The translations under genes were made by a program, and so were the position numbers. DNA of 64,000 bases from Rutidosis leptorrhynchoides (lineage: Eukaryota; Streptophyta; Magnoliopsida; Asterales; Asteraceae), in assembly GCF_046630445.1 (NCBI RefSeq), contig NC_092336.1, positions 504,509,001-504,573,000 on the forward strand, given 5' to 3'. The notes beneath the pieces are model-generated. The model did not search any database, was not told where the DNA came from, and worked only from the letters and a program-made list of their open reading frames with translations. Below are positions 23,084 to 35,424 of this stretch, piece after piece (position 1 is the stretch's first letter; the number at the start of each line of letters is the position of its first letter).

Positions 23084-25416
23084 TGTAACATCCCACCTTT
23101 TTCTGTTTACTTTTCCGTTATACTATTTTAAACTCCCTTATATGCTTATAACATCTCCCGTTAATACGCGTTTTAAATTATCTCGTTTAGGTAATTCACG
23201 CACCCGAACGAAAGTTGAGGGACTAAACTTGACAAGGGATCAAACCCTTGACTAGGTCAAAGGGTCAAACCCCTTTCATCCATTCATTTTCATCCTCATC
23301 TTTTACTACTTCCTTTTTTCTCTCAAAGAACACCAACAAGAATCATCATCCAAATCCGAGCTAGCGGGTGTTTTGCAAAACAAATTACATTTTTGGAATC
23401 CTTGCAACTTCCTCTTCGATTCCATACTAATTTCATTACATTTGGGTAACTTTCTAAAATCACTAGATTTTGTGTTCTTGATGTTTTTAACTTATAAAGT
23501 TGTTAGTTAGTGTCTATGGCTCAAGTCTAACATGAATATATGATTTATATGCTCGATCTCGTTGTTTTAGTGTAACTAGCATGAACATGAATAGTGTGTG
23601 CTTGATTTTGAGTTTTGAATGATTTAATGTTGTTGTTATGATAAAGTGCAAGTATAAAATGTGTTCCTAGTATCACTAGCTTCAATTTGATGTGTAGGTT
23701 GCTTTAGAAAACTTCATGAACTTGATTAGTGATTTTGGTGAAATTGGGTTAGGGTTTGATGAACGTGAAATGGACTTTTGATGCTTGAAATGACATGAAA
23801 TGTTATTAGTAAGTATTAGGTTGTATTGTATGCTTGATTACCTTCGAGACGACATATCATTCATGTAAATTGGTTGTCGAATCATTGATTTGCATTTATG
23901 AACTTGAATGCATTAAATGATTGAGCGTTCAATGTGATTTTGGTTGTTGTAAAGGTAAATGTGATTGATGAAATGTGTTTAGATGTTTTCCTCGTCAAAA
24001 TACCTTTCCGATGATATAAGATACATGTTTTGGTTGTTTGCGGATCATAAAATGTGTTAGTTTGGTTTTTGGTTCGTGCACTTAGAAGTTTTCTGCATCA
24101 GACTTGAATACCAATCTGGACGCCGTCCCAGATTTCAAAGCTGGACGCCGTCCAGATATTTGGACGCCGTCCCATCCTTCAAAGCTGGACGCCGTCCAGA
24201 CAATCTGGACGCCGTCCAGCTACACTGGCAGGCTTCTGTCTTCATTGGTCATTTTACGGAAAATGTTTGCTATGCTATGGACCTCCGATTCACATGTAAC
24301 TTGTTCTAACATGCTCATATATGATTAAAAACCTCAGAAAAATAGTTCGGGACCCGACCCGAATGTGTTGACTTTTTTGTTGACTTTGACCCGACCTAAG
24401 TTGACTTTTAATCAAACTTAACCAAATGTTTGTGCAATCGTTCTAACATGCTTTTATACTTGTATCTTGCATGAAACATGACAATTTGATTCACATGCTA
24501 TTATGATCGAGTCTTAACGAGCCATAGGACTAATTGAACACTTTGACCTATCGTGTTTACCAATATTGATATAAACCTATTTGTTTAGGTCAAGACTAAC
24601 ATTGTTCTTTGCACACATTACTTGTTGAAGTACTTATTACTCGTGCACACAAGGTGAGATCATAGTCCCACTTTTACTCTTTTGCACTTACATTTGGGAT
24701 GAGAAAACATAAATGTTTCTTTTTACTAAGTGAACACAAGTACAGGAAAACAAACATTCTACATACGAGTTTGAACAAAAATCCTCAATTCGATTATCAT
24801 TAGTTACACTTGCCGGGTGTAAGCGAGAACTTATGTTATATGGCCATATGGGTTTGACAAACCCTCATTTAAAAGGTTCGCTACCGTTTACGAATGAAAT
24901 ATATTTTCAAGAAACAGTGTATGTTCTAACACTATTGTGATGGGGTTCTATGGAAGGAATGTTAAGCATTGATAATTGGGTGCTCGTGAAACAAACTTTT
25001 GGAATGTATTACTATTACATCATTGTTGCAAATCTTGTGGTTCACTTGTACTTACTTACTTAAACCTATGATTTCACCAACGTTTTCGTTGACAGATTTA
25101 TATGTTTTTCTCAAGTCCTTGAACGTTTTGTGATACATGCTTTCGCTCATTACTTTTGATACTTGCTTGGATGTCGAGTAAACATGCATACGTGGAGCGT
25201 CTTTTGGCTACTTTCATTTGTGTCGCATATGTTTAAATTGTACTTTAAACTTTGTTATGTAACTAGTTATCAAACTACCTTGTAAACCTTGAAACATCTT
25301 TACTTTTGAAATGAATGCGACATACTTTTGGTCAAACGTTGTTTTAAAGACTTATGACCATGTAACGGGACCTAAGTAGACGGCGCCGTAAATGACGATT
25401 TTGTCGGGTCGCTACA
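23084..25416 (+). mobile_element. 5' LTR of element C
   Basis: 2333 bp, TGTAACATCC...GGGTCGCTACA. It includes the GGACGCCGTCC cassette at 24115-24220 and a perfect ACGGCGCCGT palindrome close to its 3' end (about 25380-25389). Confidence 0.9.
24115..24220. repeat. CG palindromic cassette in C's 5' LTR
   Basis: Five copies of GGACGCCGTCC occur, several extended to CTGGACGCCGTCCAG (7-bp arms around a central C). They are separated by short AT-rich spacers. The 3' LTR copy (31364-31489) has one more unit. Confidence 0.85.
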
Positions 25417-25418
25417 GA

Positions 25419-25430
25419 TGGTATCAGAGC
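25419..25430 (+). other. Primer-binding site of element C
   Basis: TGGTATCAGAGC, the standard plant tRNA-iMet-type primer site, 2 bp after the LTR. Confidence 0.85.
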
Positions 25431-25803
25431 GTTGGTTGTAGGGATTTAGAGTTCATTGGTGTCAACCACGAGTCATAGGGTGCATTAGTGAGTCTAGACT
25501 ACAACCGGCATATAGACTTGAAGTAGGAATTACTTGACTACTTGTGCATCCATACTCGAACGTTTCTACTCATATCTACTTTTATTTCATCTTAATCTCA
25601 CGTTGTTTAATTTGATTGACGCGCCACCTTGACTTAGTGAAGTAATGTCGAATGCACATATGAATTAGGGTAATATAATTTCCGGGATTATATTACGGTG
25701 ACTCATATGAACGTTCCGACATTATGACACAAAGAATTTAAGGCGAGTCAAGAAAATTCTTCTCTATCTTTATCCCATATCATGATTAATATTATTAAAA
25801 AAA

Positions 25804-25834
25804 TACTAATCAACGGTATTCTTGTGTTTTGAAG
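25804..25834 (+). promoter_or_regulatory. Candidate 3' splice site before C's gag
   Basis: TACTAAT is followed by a pyrimidine-leaning stretch and GAAG, then GAACAATG where gag begins. It has the layout of a plant branch point and acceptor. It could remove a leader of up to about 400 nt from the RNA. Confidence 0.4.
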
Positions 25835-25839
25835 GAACA

Positions 25840-28800
25840 ATGCCTCCTCGTCGTGTGCCACGCCATGAAACTCCCGAACAAGCTCTACAACGGATGATAG
25901 CCACCGCCGTGGATGCGGCCATGGCCGGTCACTCCTCCAACAACAACAATAACAACAACCACAACAACAACAATCAAGGGGCCGGTAACTCAAGCGAGGG
26001 ATGCTCCTATAAAGCTTTCATGGGGTGCAAACCTCATACTTTTGATGGGACCGGGGGACCGGTTACTCTCACTCGATGGTTCGAACAAACGGGGGCCTCT
26101 TTAGCATAAACGGTTGTCGGGACCAAGATAAGGTCAAAACTCCACTCACACTTTCGCCGGTGTCGCCCTCACATGGTGGAACACATATGTACAATCGGTG
26201 GGTACCGATGAAGCTCACGCCCTCTCTTGGGCCGACTTAAGGGAAAAGATGATTGTCGAATATTTCCCTCGTGAAGAAACCCGAAGGCTCGAACAAGAGT
26301 TAAGAACTTTAAAGGCGGTTGGAGATGATCTCAAGGCTTATAATCAATGATTTTCCGAACTAGCCTTGATGTGCCCAAATCTTGTGAACCCCGAAGCTTT
26401 AAGGGTTAAACTTTACATGGATGGTCTTCCAAAGAGCATCAAACACGGAGTAATGTCATCCAAACCCACTAATCATCAAGAAGCTTTGAACATGGCCCGC
26501 AAATTGATAGAAACGGTGGACAAAATTGTAGTGCCGGCACCTAAAGCCGAGGATAAGTCGGGTAACAACAAAAGAAAATGGGAAGCCCCCCAAACAAGCA
26601 ACAACAACTTTTCTAAGAAGCCTTACACCTCCGACGGCAAGAAGGGTTATGCCGGGAACCTACCTCTTTGCAAGAAATGCAACAAACATCACTTTGGTGA
26701 ATGTGGTAAGTTAATTTGCCACCGGTGCCAAGGAGTTGGTTATAAGGCCAATGAGTGTAAAAGTGTTGCCCCCATCGCTCGAAAGGGGCCCAATGCACCA
26801 AAAACGGGCACTTGTTATGAATGTGGCCAAACAGGCCATTATAGAAATGCATGCCCGAAGAGGAAAGATAACCCCAATACGCGCGGCCGAGCTTTCAACA
26901 TCAACACCGAGGAAGCCCGAGATGATAATGAATTAGTCACGGGTACGTTTCTTCTCAACAAAACTTATGTTACTTGTTTATTCGATTCGGGTGCCGATAA
27001 ATGCTTTGTATCCAAGACTTTGATTCATTCTTTTAGCACTCCACCACTCCCACTAGATACCACTTATACCATTGAAGTGGCCAACGGGAAACTATTGAGT
27101 ACCGACACATATTACCGGGGGTGCACATTAAACATTTTGGATAATGAGTTTGAAATTGACTTGATACCCATAGAACTAGGAAGCTTTGATGTAATAATCG
27201 GTATGAATTGGTTAGCCAAAATGAAATCTCACATCCTTTGTGATCTTAACGCAATCCGAATTCCTATCGAGAATGGTGAACCTTTGATTGTTTATGGCGA
27301 TAAGAGTTGCACCGGACTCAACCTCGTTTAGTGCCTTAAAGTTAGAAAACTACTCCGTAAGGGTTGTTTTGCGATCCTTGCTCACGTTAAGAAAGTCGAG
27401 TCCGATGAGAAGCACATCGATGATGTGCCAATTGTTAGTGACTATTCTGATGTATTTCCCGACGAATTGCCGGGTCTTCCACCTCATCGACCAGTTGAAT
27501 TCCAAATCGATCTTATTCCGGGAGCCGCACCCGTAGCACATGTACCATATAGACTCGCTCCATCCGAAATGCAAGAATTGCAAAGTCAAATCCAAGAACT
27601 ACTCGATCGTGGTTTCATCCAACCTAGCCATTCACCGTGGGGCGCTCCGATTTTATTCGTTAAGAATAAAGATGGATCCCTACGAATGTGCATTGATTAT
27701 CGTGAACTGAATAAATTGACGGTTAAGAACCGATATCCTCTTCCTCGCATCGATGACCTCTTTGATCAATTACAAGGATCTTGTGTATATTCAAAAATCG
27801 ATCTCCGTTCGGGTTATCATCAACTAAGGGTTAAGGAGGAAGACGTCTCCAAAACCGCTTTCCGGACTCGTTATGGTAGTTATGAATTCCTTGTCAAGCC
27901 ATTTGGTCTCACTAATGCACCGGCAATGTTCATGGATCTTATGAACCGCGTGTGCAAACCGTACCTTGACAAATTCGTTATCGTGTTCATCGATGATATT
28001 TTGGTCTATTCTAAAAATGAAGAAGAACACGAGGAACATCTCCGACTTGTGCTTGAACTTTTAAGACAAGAACGACTCTATGCCAAATTCTCCAAGTGTG
28101 AATTTTGGTTGAAGGAAGTTCAGTTTCTTGGTCATGTTGTAAGTGATCAAGGTATTAAAGTCGATCCATAAAAAATCGAAGCCATTAGTAAATGGGAGAC
28201 TCCTACTACTCCTACTCACATTCGTCAATTTTTGGGTCTTACCGGATACTATAGTAGATTCATCAAGGATTTCTCTTTGGTTGCTCGTCCTCTAACCGCG
28301 TTAACTCACAAGGGAAAGAAATTCATTTGGGCAACCGAACAAGAATCCGCATTTCAAATCTTGAAAACGAAGCTAACCACCGCTCCTATCTTGTCACTTC
28401 CCGAAGGCAACGATGATTTTGTTGTGTATTGCGATGCCTCGAAACATGGTTTTGGGTGTGTATTGATGCAACGAACAAAAGTCATTGCTTACGCTTCTCG
28501 ACAACTCAAAATTCATGAACGAAACTATACGACACATGATCTCGAACTCGGAGCCGTTGTCTTCGCACTTAAAATGTGGAGACACTATCTTTATGGAACC
28601 AAAAGTACCATCTTCACCGATCACAAAAGCCTTCAACACATCTTCGATCAAAAACAACTAAACATGAGACAACGACAGTGGATTGAAACTTTAAACGATT
28701 ATGATTGCGAGCTTCGTTACCATCCCGGAAAGGCAAATGTAGTAGCCGATGCCTTAAGTCGAAAAGAAAGAGCGGTGCCTCTTCGTGTCCGAGCTTTAAA

Positions 28801-30297
28801 CATCACCATCCACACCAACCTTAATAACCAAATTCGAGTAGCCCAAGACGAGGCTCTCAAGGATGAAAACATCTCTTTCGAACACTTGAACGTCCTCACC
28901 TCTCGATTCGAAGTTAAAGAAACGGACTCCGATATTTCACCGGGAGGATTTGGGTGCCTAGTTATGGGGACCTACGAAGCCTTATTTTAGATGAAGCACA
29001 TAAGTCACGATACTCGATTCACCCCGGTGCCAATAAGATGTACCACGACCTTAAACAACAATATTGGTGGCCGAACATCAAAAGGGACGTAGCTACTTAT
29101 GTTGCCAAGTGTTTGACATGTTCCAAAGTCAAAGCCGAACATCAAAGACCGTCCGGACTACTTCAACAACCCGAAATCCCGCAATGGAAGTGGGAAAGGA
29201 TAATGATGGATTTTATCACCAAACTACCAAAGACGGTTGGCGGTTATGATACTTTTTGGGTTATTGTTTACCGTCTCACCAAATCCGCGCACTTCCTAGC
29301 CATGAAGGAAACCGACAACATGGAGAAACTAGCACAACTTTACATTAAAGAAATCGTAGCCCGACATGGTGTACCCTTATCGATTATCTCCGACCGAGAT
29401 GGCCGTTTTGTTTCTAGGTTTTGGCGTACCTTGCAAGAAGCGTTGGGAACGCGTTTAGACATGAGCACCGTATATCATCCCCAAACCGATGGGCAAAGCG
29501 AACGCATCATTCAAACCTTGGAGGACATGTTACGAGCTTGCGTGGTTGATTTTAGAAAAGATTGGGACAAGCACTTACCTCTCGCTGAGTTCTCTTACAA
29601 CAATAGTTATCACGCCAGTATTAAAGCCGCACCTTTTGAAGCGCTATATGGCCGAAAATGTCGTTCACCTCTTTGTTGGGCCGAGGTAGGCGACATGCAA
29701 ATCACTGGACCCGAACTCATTCACGAAACCACCGAGAAGATCGTACAAATCCGAGATAGGCTTCAGACGGCCCGGAGTCGTCAAAAGAGCTATACCGATA
29801 AACGACGCAACGACCTCGAATTTCAAGTCGGCGACTGAGTAATGTTAAAAGTCGCACCTTGGAAAGGTGTAATTCGTTTTGGAAAACGGGGGAAATTAAA
29901 TCCGCGGTATATTGGTCCTTTCGAAATCTTGGAGCGTGTTGGAATCATTGCTTATCGTTTAGATCGTCCGCCTCAATTGAACTTCGTTCATCCTACTTTC
30001 CATGTATTCAACTTGAAAAAGTGCCTTGCCGAACCCGATATCGTCATTCCTCTCGAGGAGCTTACCATTGATGACAAACTTCATTTCGTGGAGGAACCGG
30101 TTGAAATTGTGGACACCTCCGTCAAAACGTTAAAACAAAGCCGAATTCCAATTGTCAAAGTCCGTTGGAACGCCAAAAGGGGACCCGAGTTTACTTGGGA
30201 AAGACAAGATCAAATGCAAAGGAAATATCCTCATCTATTCGTAAACTCGGAAATGCAAGGTCCAGAGGAAGAAACAACGACTGCTACGCCTACTTAA
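25840..30297 (+). pseudogene. Gag-pol polyprotein of element C, broken
   Basis: The ATG at 25840 opens gag (MPPRRVPRHETPEQ, then the gag domain). A frameshift near 26095 ends the first segment at 26109. The frame then runs with stops at 26348-26350 (probably CGA to TGA), 27329-27331 and 28169-28171. Another shift occurs near 28960, and a stop at 29836-29838. Visible parts are three knuckle-like motifs, one with His replaced by Tyr (CHRCQGVGYKANEC) and one intact (CYECGQTGHYRNAC). The protease is FDSGADK, and RT carries [10 protein letters not shown] near 27980-28010. RNase H (YCDASKHG), integrase HHCC and DDE-type core (DRDGRF, DGQSER) and the C-terminal chromodomain-like EFTWERQDQMQ follow. 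Confidence 0.88.
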
Positions 30298-30318
30298 ATT
30301 TTGGGACGAAATTTCTTT

Positions 30319-30332
30319 TAAGGAGTAGGTAA
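30319..30332 (+). other. Polypurine tract of element C
   Basis: TTAAGGAGTAGGTAA directly precedes the 3' LTR, after GGGACGAAATTT. Confidence 0.65.
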
Positions 30333-32681
30333 TGTAACATCCCGCCTTTTTCCGTTTACTTTTCCGTTATACTATTTTAAACTCCGTTATATGTTTATAA
30401 CATCTCCCGTTAATACGCGTTTTAAATTATCTCGTTTAGGTAATTCACGCACCCGAACGAAAGTTGAGGGACTAAACTTGACAAGGGATCAAACCCTTGA
30501 CTAGGTCAAAGGGTCAAACCCCTTTCATCCATTCATTTTCATCCTCATCTTTTACTACTTCCTTTTTTCTCTCAAAGAACACCAACAAGAATCATCATCC
30601 AAATCCGAGCTAGCGGGTGTTTTGCAAAACAAATTACATTTTTGGAATCCTTGCAACTTCCTCTTCGATTCCATACCAATTTCATTACATTTGGGTAACT
30701 TTCTAAGATCACTAGATTTTGTGTTCTTGATGTTTTTAACTTATAAAGTTGTTAGTTAGTGTCTATGGCTCAAGTCTAACATGAATATATGATTTATATG
30801 CTCGATCTCGTTGTTTTAGTGTAACTAGCATGAACATGAATAGTGTGTGCTTGATTTTGAGTTTTGGATGATTTAATGTTGTTGTTATGATAAAGTGCAA
30901 GTATAAAATGTGTTCCTAGTATCACTATCTTCAATTTGATGTGTAGGTTGCTTTAGAAAACTTCATGAACTTGATTAGTGATTTTGGTGAAATTGGGTTA
31001 GGGTTTGATGAATGTGAAATGGACTTCTGATGCTTGGAATGACATGAAATGTTATTAGTAAGTATTAGGTTGTATTGTATGCTTGATTACCTTCGAGACG
31101 ACATATCATTCATGTAAATTGGTTGCCGAATCATTGATTTGCATTTATGAACTTGAATGCATTAAATGATTGAGCATTCAATGTGATTTTGGTTGTTGTA
31201 AAGGTAAATGTGATTGATGAAATGTGTTTAGATGTTTTCCTCGTCAAAATACCTTTCCGATGATATAAGATACATGTTTTGGTTGTTTGCGGATCATAAA
31301 ATGTGTTAGTTTGGTTTTTGGTTCGTGCACTTAGAAGTTTTCTGCATCAGACTTGAATACCAATCTGGACGCCGTCCAGACCCTTGGATGCCGTCCCAGA
31401 TTTCAAAGCTGGACGCTGTCCAGATATTTGGACGCCGTCCCATCCTTCAAAGCTGGACGCCGTCCAGACAATCTGGACGCCGTCCAGCTACACTGGCAGG
31501 CTTCTGTCTTCATTGGTCATTTTACGGAAAATGTTTGCTATGCTATGGACCTCCGATTCACATGTAACTTGTTCTAACATGCTCATATATGATTAAAAAC
31601 CTCAGAAAAATAGTTCGGGACCCGACCCGAACGTGTTGACTTTTTCGTTGACTTTGACCCGACCTAAGTTGACTTTTAATCAAACTTAACCAAATATTTG
31701 TGCAATCGTTCTAACATGCTTTTATACTTGTACCTTGCATGAAACATGACAATTTGATTCACATGCTATTATGATCGAGTCTTAACGAGCCATAGGACTA
31801 ATTGAACACTTTGACTTATCGTGTTTAAGAATATTGATATAAACCTATTTGTTTAGGTCAAGACTAGCATTGTTCTTTGCACACATTACTTGTTGAAGTA
31901 CTTATTACTCGTGCACACAAGGTGAGATCATAGTCCCACTTTTACTCTTTTGCACTTACATTTGGGATGAGAAAACATAAACGTTTCTTTTTACTAAGTG
32001 AACACAAGTACAGGAAAACAAACATTCTACATACGAGTTTGAACAAAAATCCTCAATTCGATTATCATTAGTTACACTTGCCGGGTGTAAGCGAGAACTT
32101 ATGTTATATGGCTATATGGGTTTGACATACCCTCATTTAAACGGTTCGCTACCGTTTACGAATGAAATATATTTTCGAGAAACATTGTATGTTCTAACAC
32201 TATTGTGATGGGGTTCTATGGAAGGAATGTTAAGCATTGATAATTGGGTGCTCGTGAAACAAACTTTTGGAATGTATTACTATTACATCATTGTTGCAAA
32301 TCTTGTGGTTCACTTGTACTTACTTACTTAAACCTATGATTTCACCAACGTTTTCGTTGACAGATTTCTATGTTTTTCTCAGGTCCTTGAACGTTTTTGT
32401 GATGCTTTCGCTCATTACTTTTGATACTTGCTTGGATGTTGAGTAAACATGCATACGTGGAGCGTCTTTTGGCTACTTTCATTTGTGTCGCATATGTTTA
32501 AATTGTACTTTAAACTTTGTTATGTAACTAGTTGTCAAACTACCTTGTAAACCTTGAAACATCTTTACTTTTGAAATGAATGCGACATACTTTTGGTCAA
32601 ACGTTGTTTTAAAGACTTATGACCACGTAACGGGACCTAAGTAGACGGCGCCGTAAATGACGATTTTGTCGGGTCGCTACA
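30333..32681 (+). mobile_element. 3' LTR of element C
   Basis: 2349 bp, 16 bp longer than the 5' copy, explained mainly by an extra unit in the GGACGCCGTCC cassette (31364-31489). It ends GGGTCGCTACA followed by the AACGA duplication. Confidence 0.9.
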
Positions 32682-35424
32682 AACGATGAAGCTAAACAAT
32701 CTAACGAAGTTGTCTCAGGTACTTTCATGGTTAATTCTAATCCGACAAGGATACTATTTGATAGCGATACTAATTTATCGTTTGTGACTCCATGATTTGT
32801 GTCTAAGCTTGATAAACTGCTAGCTAAGTTAAGTCATCCGGTAGAAGTCGAAATAGCGGATGGTAGGACGGTGCTACGGGTTGATATTTGTAAAGATTGT
32901 AATGTTGTGTTTGGTGCTGAAACCTTTAAAATTGATCTCATCCCGATGACCTTGGGTGAATTTGATATCGTCATTGGTATGGATTGGCTCGATCATTATA
33001 GAGTCGATATTGCATGCCATGAAAAGTCTATTCGTGTGAAGACCCCAAGTGGGGGAGAATTAATTATTCATGGTGAGAAACGGAGAAGACTTGTGCCATT
33101 ATGCACTTATGCACGGGCTCGTCGTTTCCTTGTTAGTGGTGGCATGGCTTTTCTTGCCCATGTGGTTGATACTCGTGAAGAGCCACCATCCATTCGTAAA
33201 ATTCCGGTGGTTAGTGAATTTGAAGACGTTTTTCCGGACGATTTGTCGGGTGTTCCGGCGGAAAGACAAGTTGAATTTCGCATTGAGTTGGTTCCGGGGG
33301 CTACTCCTATTTCTAAAACTCCTTATCGTTTAGCACCAACGGAAATTCAAGAATTGTTAAATCAAACCCAAGAGTTGCTTGAAAAGGGTTTTATCCTACC
33401 GAGTGCTTCGCCATGGGGCGCTCAGGTTTTATTCGTGAAGAAGAAGGATGGTAGTATGCGGATGTGTATCGATTATAGGGAGTTGAACAAAGTGAAGATC
33501 AAGAATCGTTATCCATTACCTCGGATAGACGATCTGTTTGACCAACTACAAGGTGCAACGTATTTTTCGAAAATTGAATTACGGTCCGGCTATCACCAAA
33601 TGCGGGTCCGTGAGGAAGATATTGAGAAGACAGCTTTTCGAACTCGTTATGTGCATTTTGAATTTGTAGTGATGCCTTTCGGTCTTACGAATGCACCGGC
33701 GACATTTATGGACCTTATGAACCGAGTGGGTTGGACAAGTCGGTAATTGTGTTCATTGATGACATACTTGTCTATTCGAAAAGTATGAAAGAACATGAAC
33801 GTCATTTGCGTAAAGTATTGAAAACGTTTCGGAACGAGAAATTGTATGCTAAATTCTCAAAATGTGAATTTTGGCTAAGGGAAGTGAAATTCCTTGGCCA
33901 TATTGTGAACAAGGAAGGGATTCAAGTGGATCTGGGGAAGATAAAGACGGTAAAGAGTTGGGAACAACCGACTACACCTATGGAAATCCGAAGCTTTCTC
34001 GGATTGGCGGTATTATCATCGGTTTATCCAAGACTTTTCTAAAATTGCCTCCCCATTGACGAAGTTGACAAGGAAGAATATGAGGTTCAATTGGGAGAAC
34101 GATCAAGAAATTGCTTTTCAATTGTTAAAGGAGAACTTATGTCAAGCTCCGATCTTAGTGTTGCCACAAGGTGTTGAGAATATGACGGTTTATTGTGATG
34201 CCTCATTAAATGGGATCGGGTGTGTTGTAATGCAACGGGGTAAAGTGATTGCTTATGCCTCTAGGCAATTAAAGGAACATGAAAAGAATTACCAGACGCA
34301 CGATCTCGAATTAGCGGCGGCGGTCCATGCTTTGAAAATTTGGCGCCACTACTTGTATGGTGTCAAGTGTACGATTTATTCGGATCGCAAGAGTTTGAAA
34401 CATCTTTTTGATCAAAGGGATTTGAATTATCGTCAACGTAGATGGATGGATGTGGTGAAGGATTATAGTGAGATACTTTACCATCCGGGCAAGGTGAATA
34501 TAGTCGCGGATGCGTTAAGTCGAAAGAGTCAACACCCGGCGTTACGATTAGGATTGTTACGTATGACTATTACTAATGATTTTCTTGTGAAGCTTAGTGA
34601 GACTCAAATTGAAGCTTTCGTTAACAACAAGCGTGAAGAACGAATCATGGGACAAACGGAGTCTATTCAATTAGGCCCCCACGGGTTGTTGTCCTTTCAA
34701 AATCGAGTGTGGGTACCAAAGATGGGGGATTTCCGAAAGGTGCTTCTTGATGAAGCGCACAAGTCTAAGTATTCCATTCATCCGGGTGCGACAAAGATGT
34801 ACCTTGATTTGAGGAAAGAATATTGGTGGCCGGGCATGAAACGTGATGTTGTTAGGTATGTTGAGCAATGCGTCACGTGTTTGCAGGTTAAAGCCGAACA
34901 CCAAAAGCCGTATGGTAAGTTGCAACCACTAGAAATCCCGATGTAGAAGTGGGAGCATATTACCATGGATTTTATTACCAAGTTGCCGATTACGGCAAGA
35001 ACCCAATTCGATACTATTTGGGTGATCGTTGATAGATTGACGAAAAATGCTTTGTTTCTCCCTATTAAAGAAGCAATTACGTCGAAGGCACTTGCGAAAA
35101 TGTTCATTAAAGAAGTGATATCGAGACATGGCGTTCCCGCATCTATCATTTCGGATCGGGACACGCGTTTTACCTCTCGATTTTGGAAAAAGTTTCATGA
35201 AGATATGGGTACGAGGTTGAATATGAGCACGACGTATCATCCTCAAACGGATGGTCAAACCGAGCGTACCAATCAAATGTTGGAAGATAGGTTGAGAGCA
35301 TGCATAATAGATTTTGGTGGAAGTTGGGACGAACATATACCATTGGTGGAATTTTCGTACAATAATAATTTTCACACTAGTATTGGAATGCCACCATATG
35401 AGATGTTATATGGTAGAAGGTGTC
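32682..35424 (+). pseudogene. Pol region of element D (protease to integrase)
   Basis: This continues D's coding region after element C. The protease motif reads FDSDT instead of FDSGA, and a stop follows shortly. RT begins at about 33170 and is open to about 33745. A small deletion and frameshift near 33728 then precede [10 protein letters not shown]. RNase H spans 34056-34560 (YCDASLNG; the usual TDHKSL reads SDRKSL). The integrase zinc region lies at about 34760-34900, with a stop at 34944-34946. The integrase core has ISDRDTRF and TDGQTER. The frame is cut at 35424 by solo LTR E. Confidence 0.85.

Larger units (their letters stand above)
23084..32681 (+). mobile_element. Ty3/gypsy chromovirus element C, complete with LTRs
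   Basis: The element is 9.6 kb. It runs 5' LTR 23084-25416, primer site, gag-pol 25840-30297, polypurine tract, 3' LTR 30333-32681. The 5-bp target duplication AACGA (23079-23083 and 32682-32686) is perfect and proves a single insertion event into D's gag-pol. LTR differences are more frequent than in A, so C is older. Gag and LTR similarity make it a sister family of B. The chromodomain-like C-terminus and tRNA-iMet site fit a Tekay/Del-type chromovirus. Confidence 0.92.

Noticed and set aside
24115-24220. CRISPR-like array
   Set aside because: The genome is plant, the units are palindromes of uneven spacing with AT-rich fillers, and they belong to an LTR.
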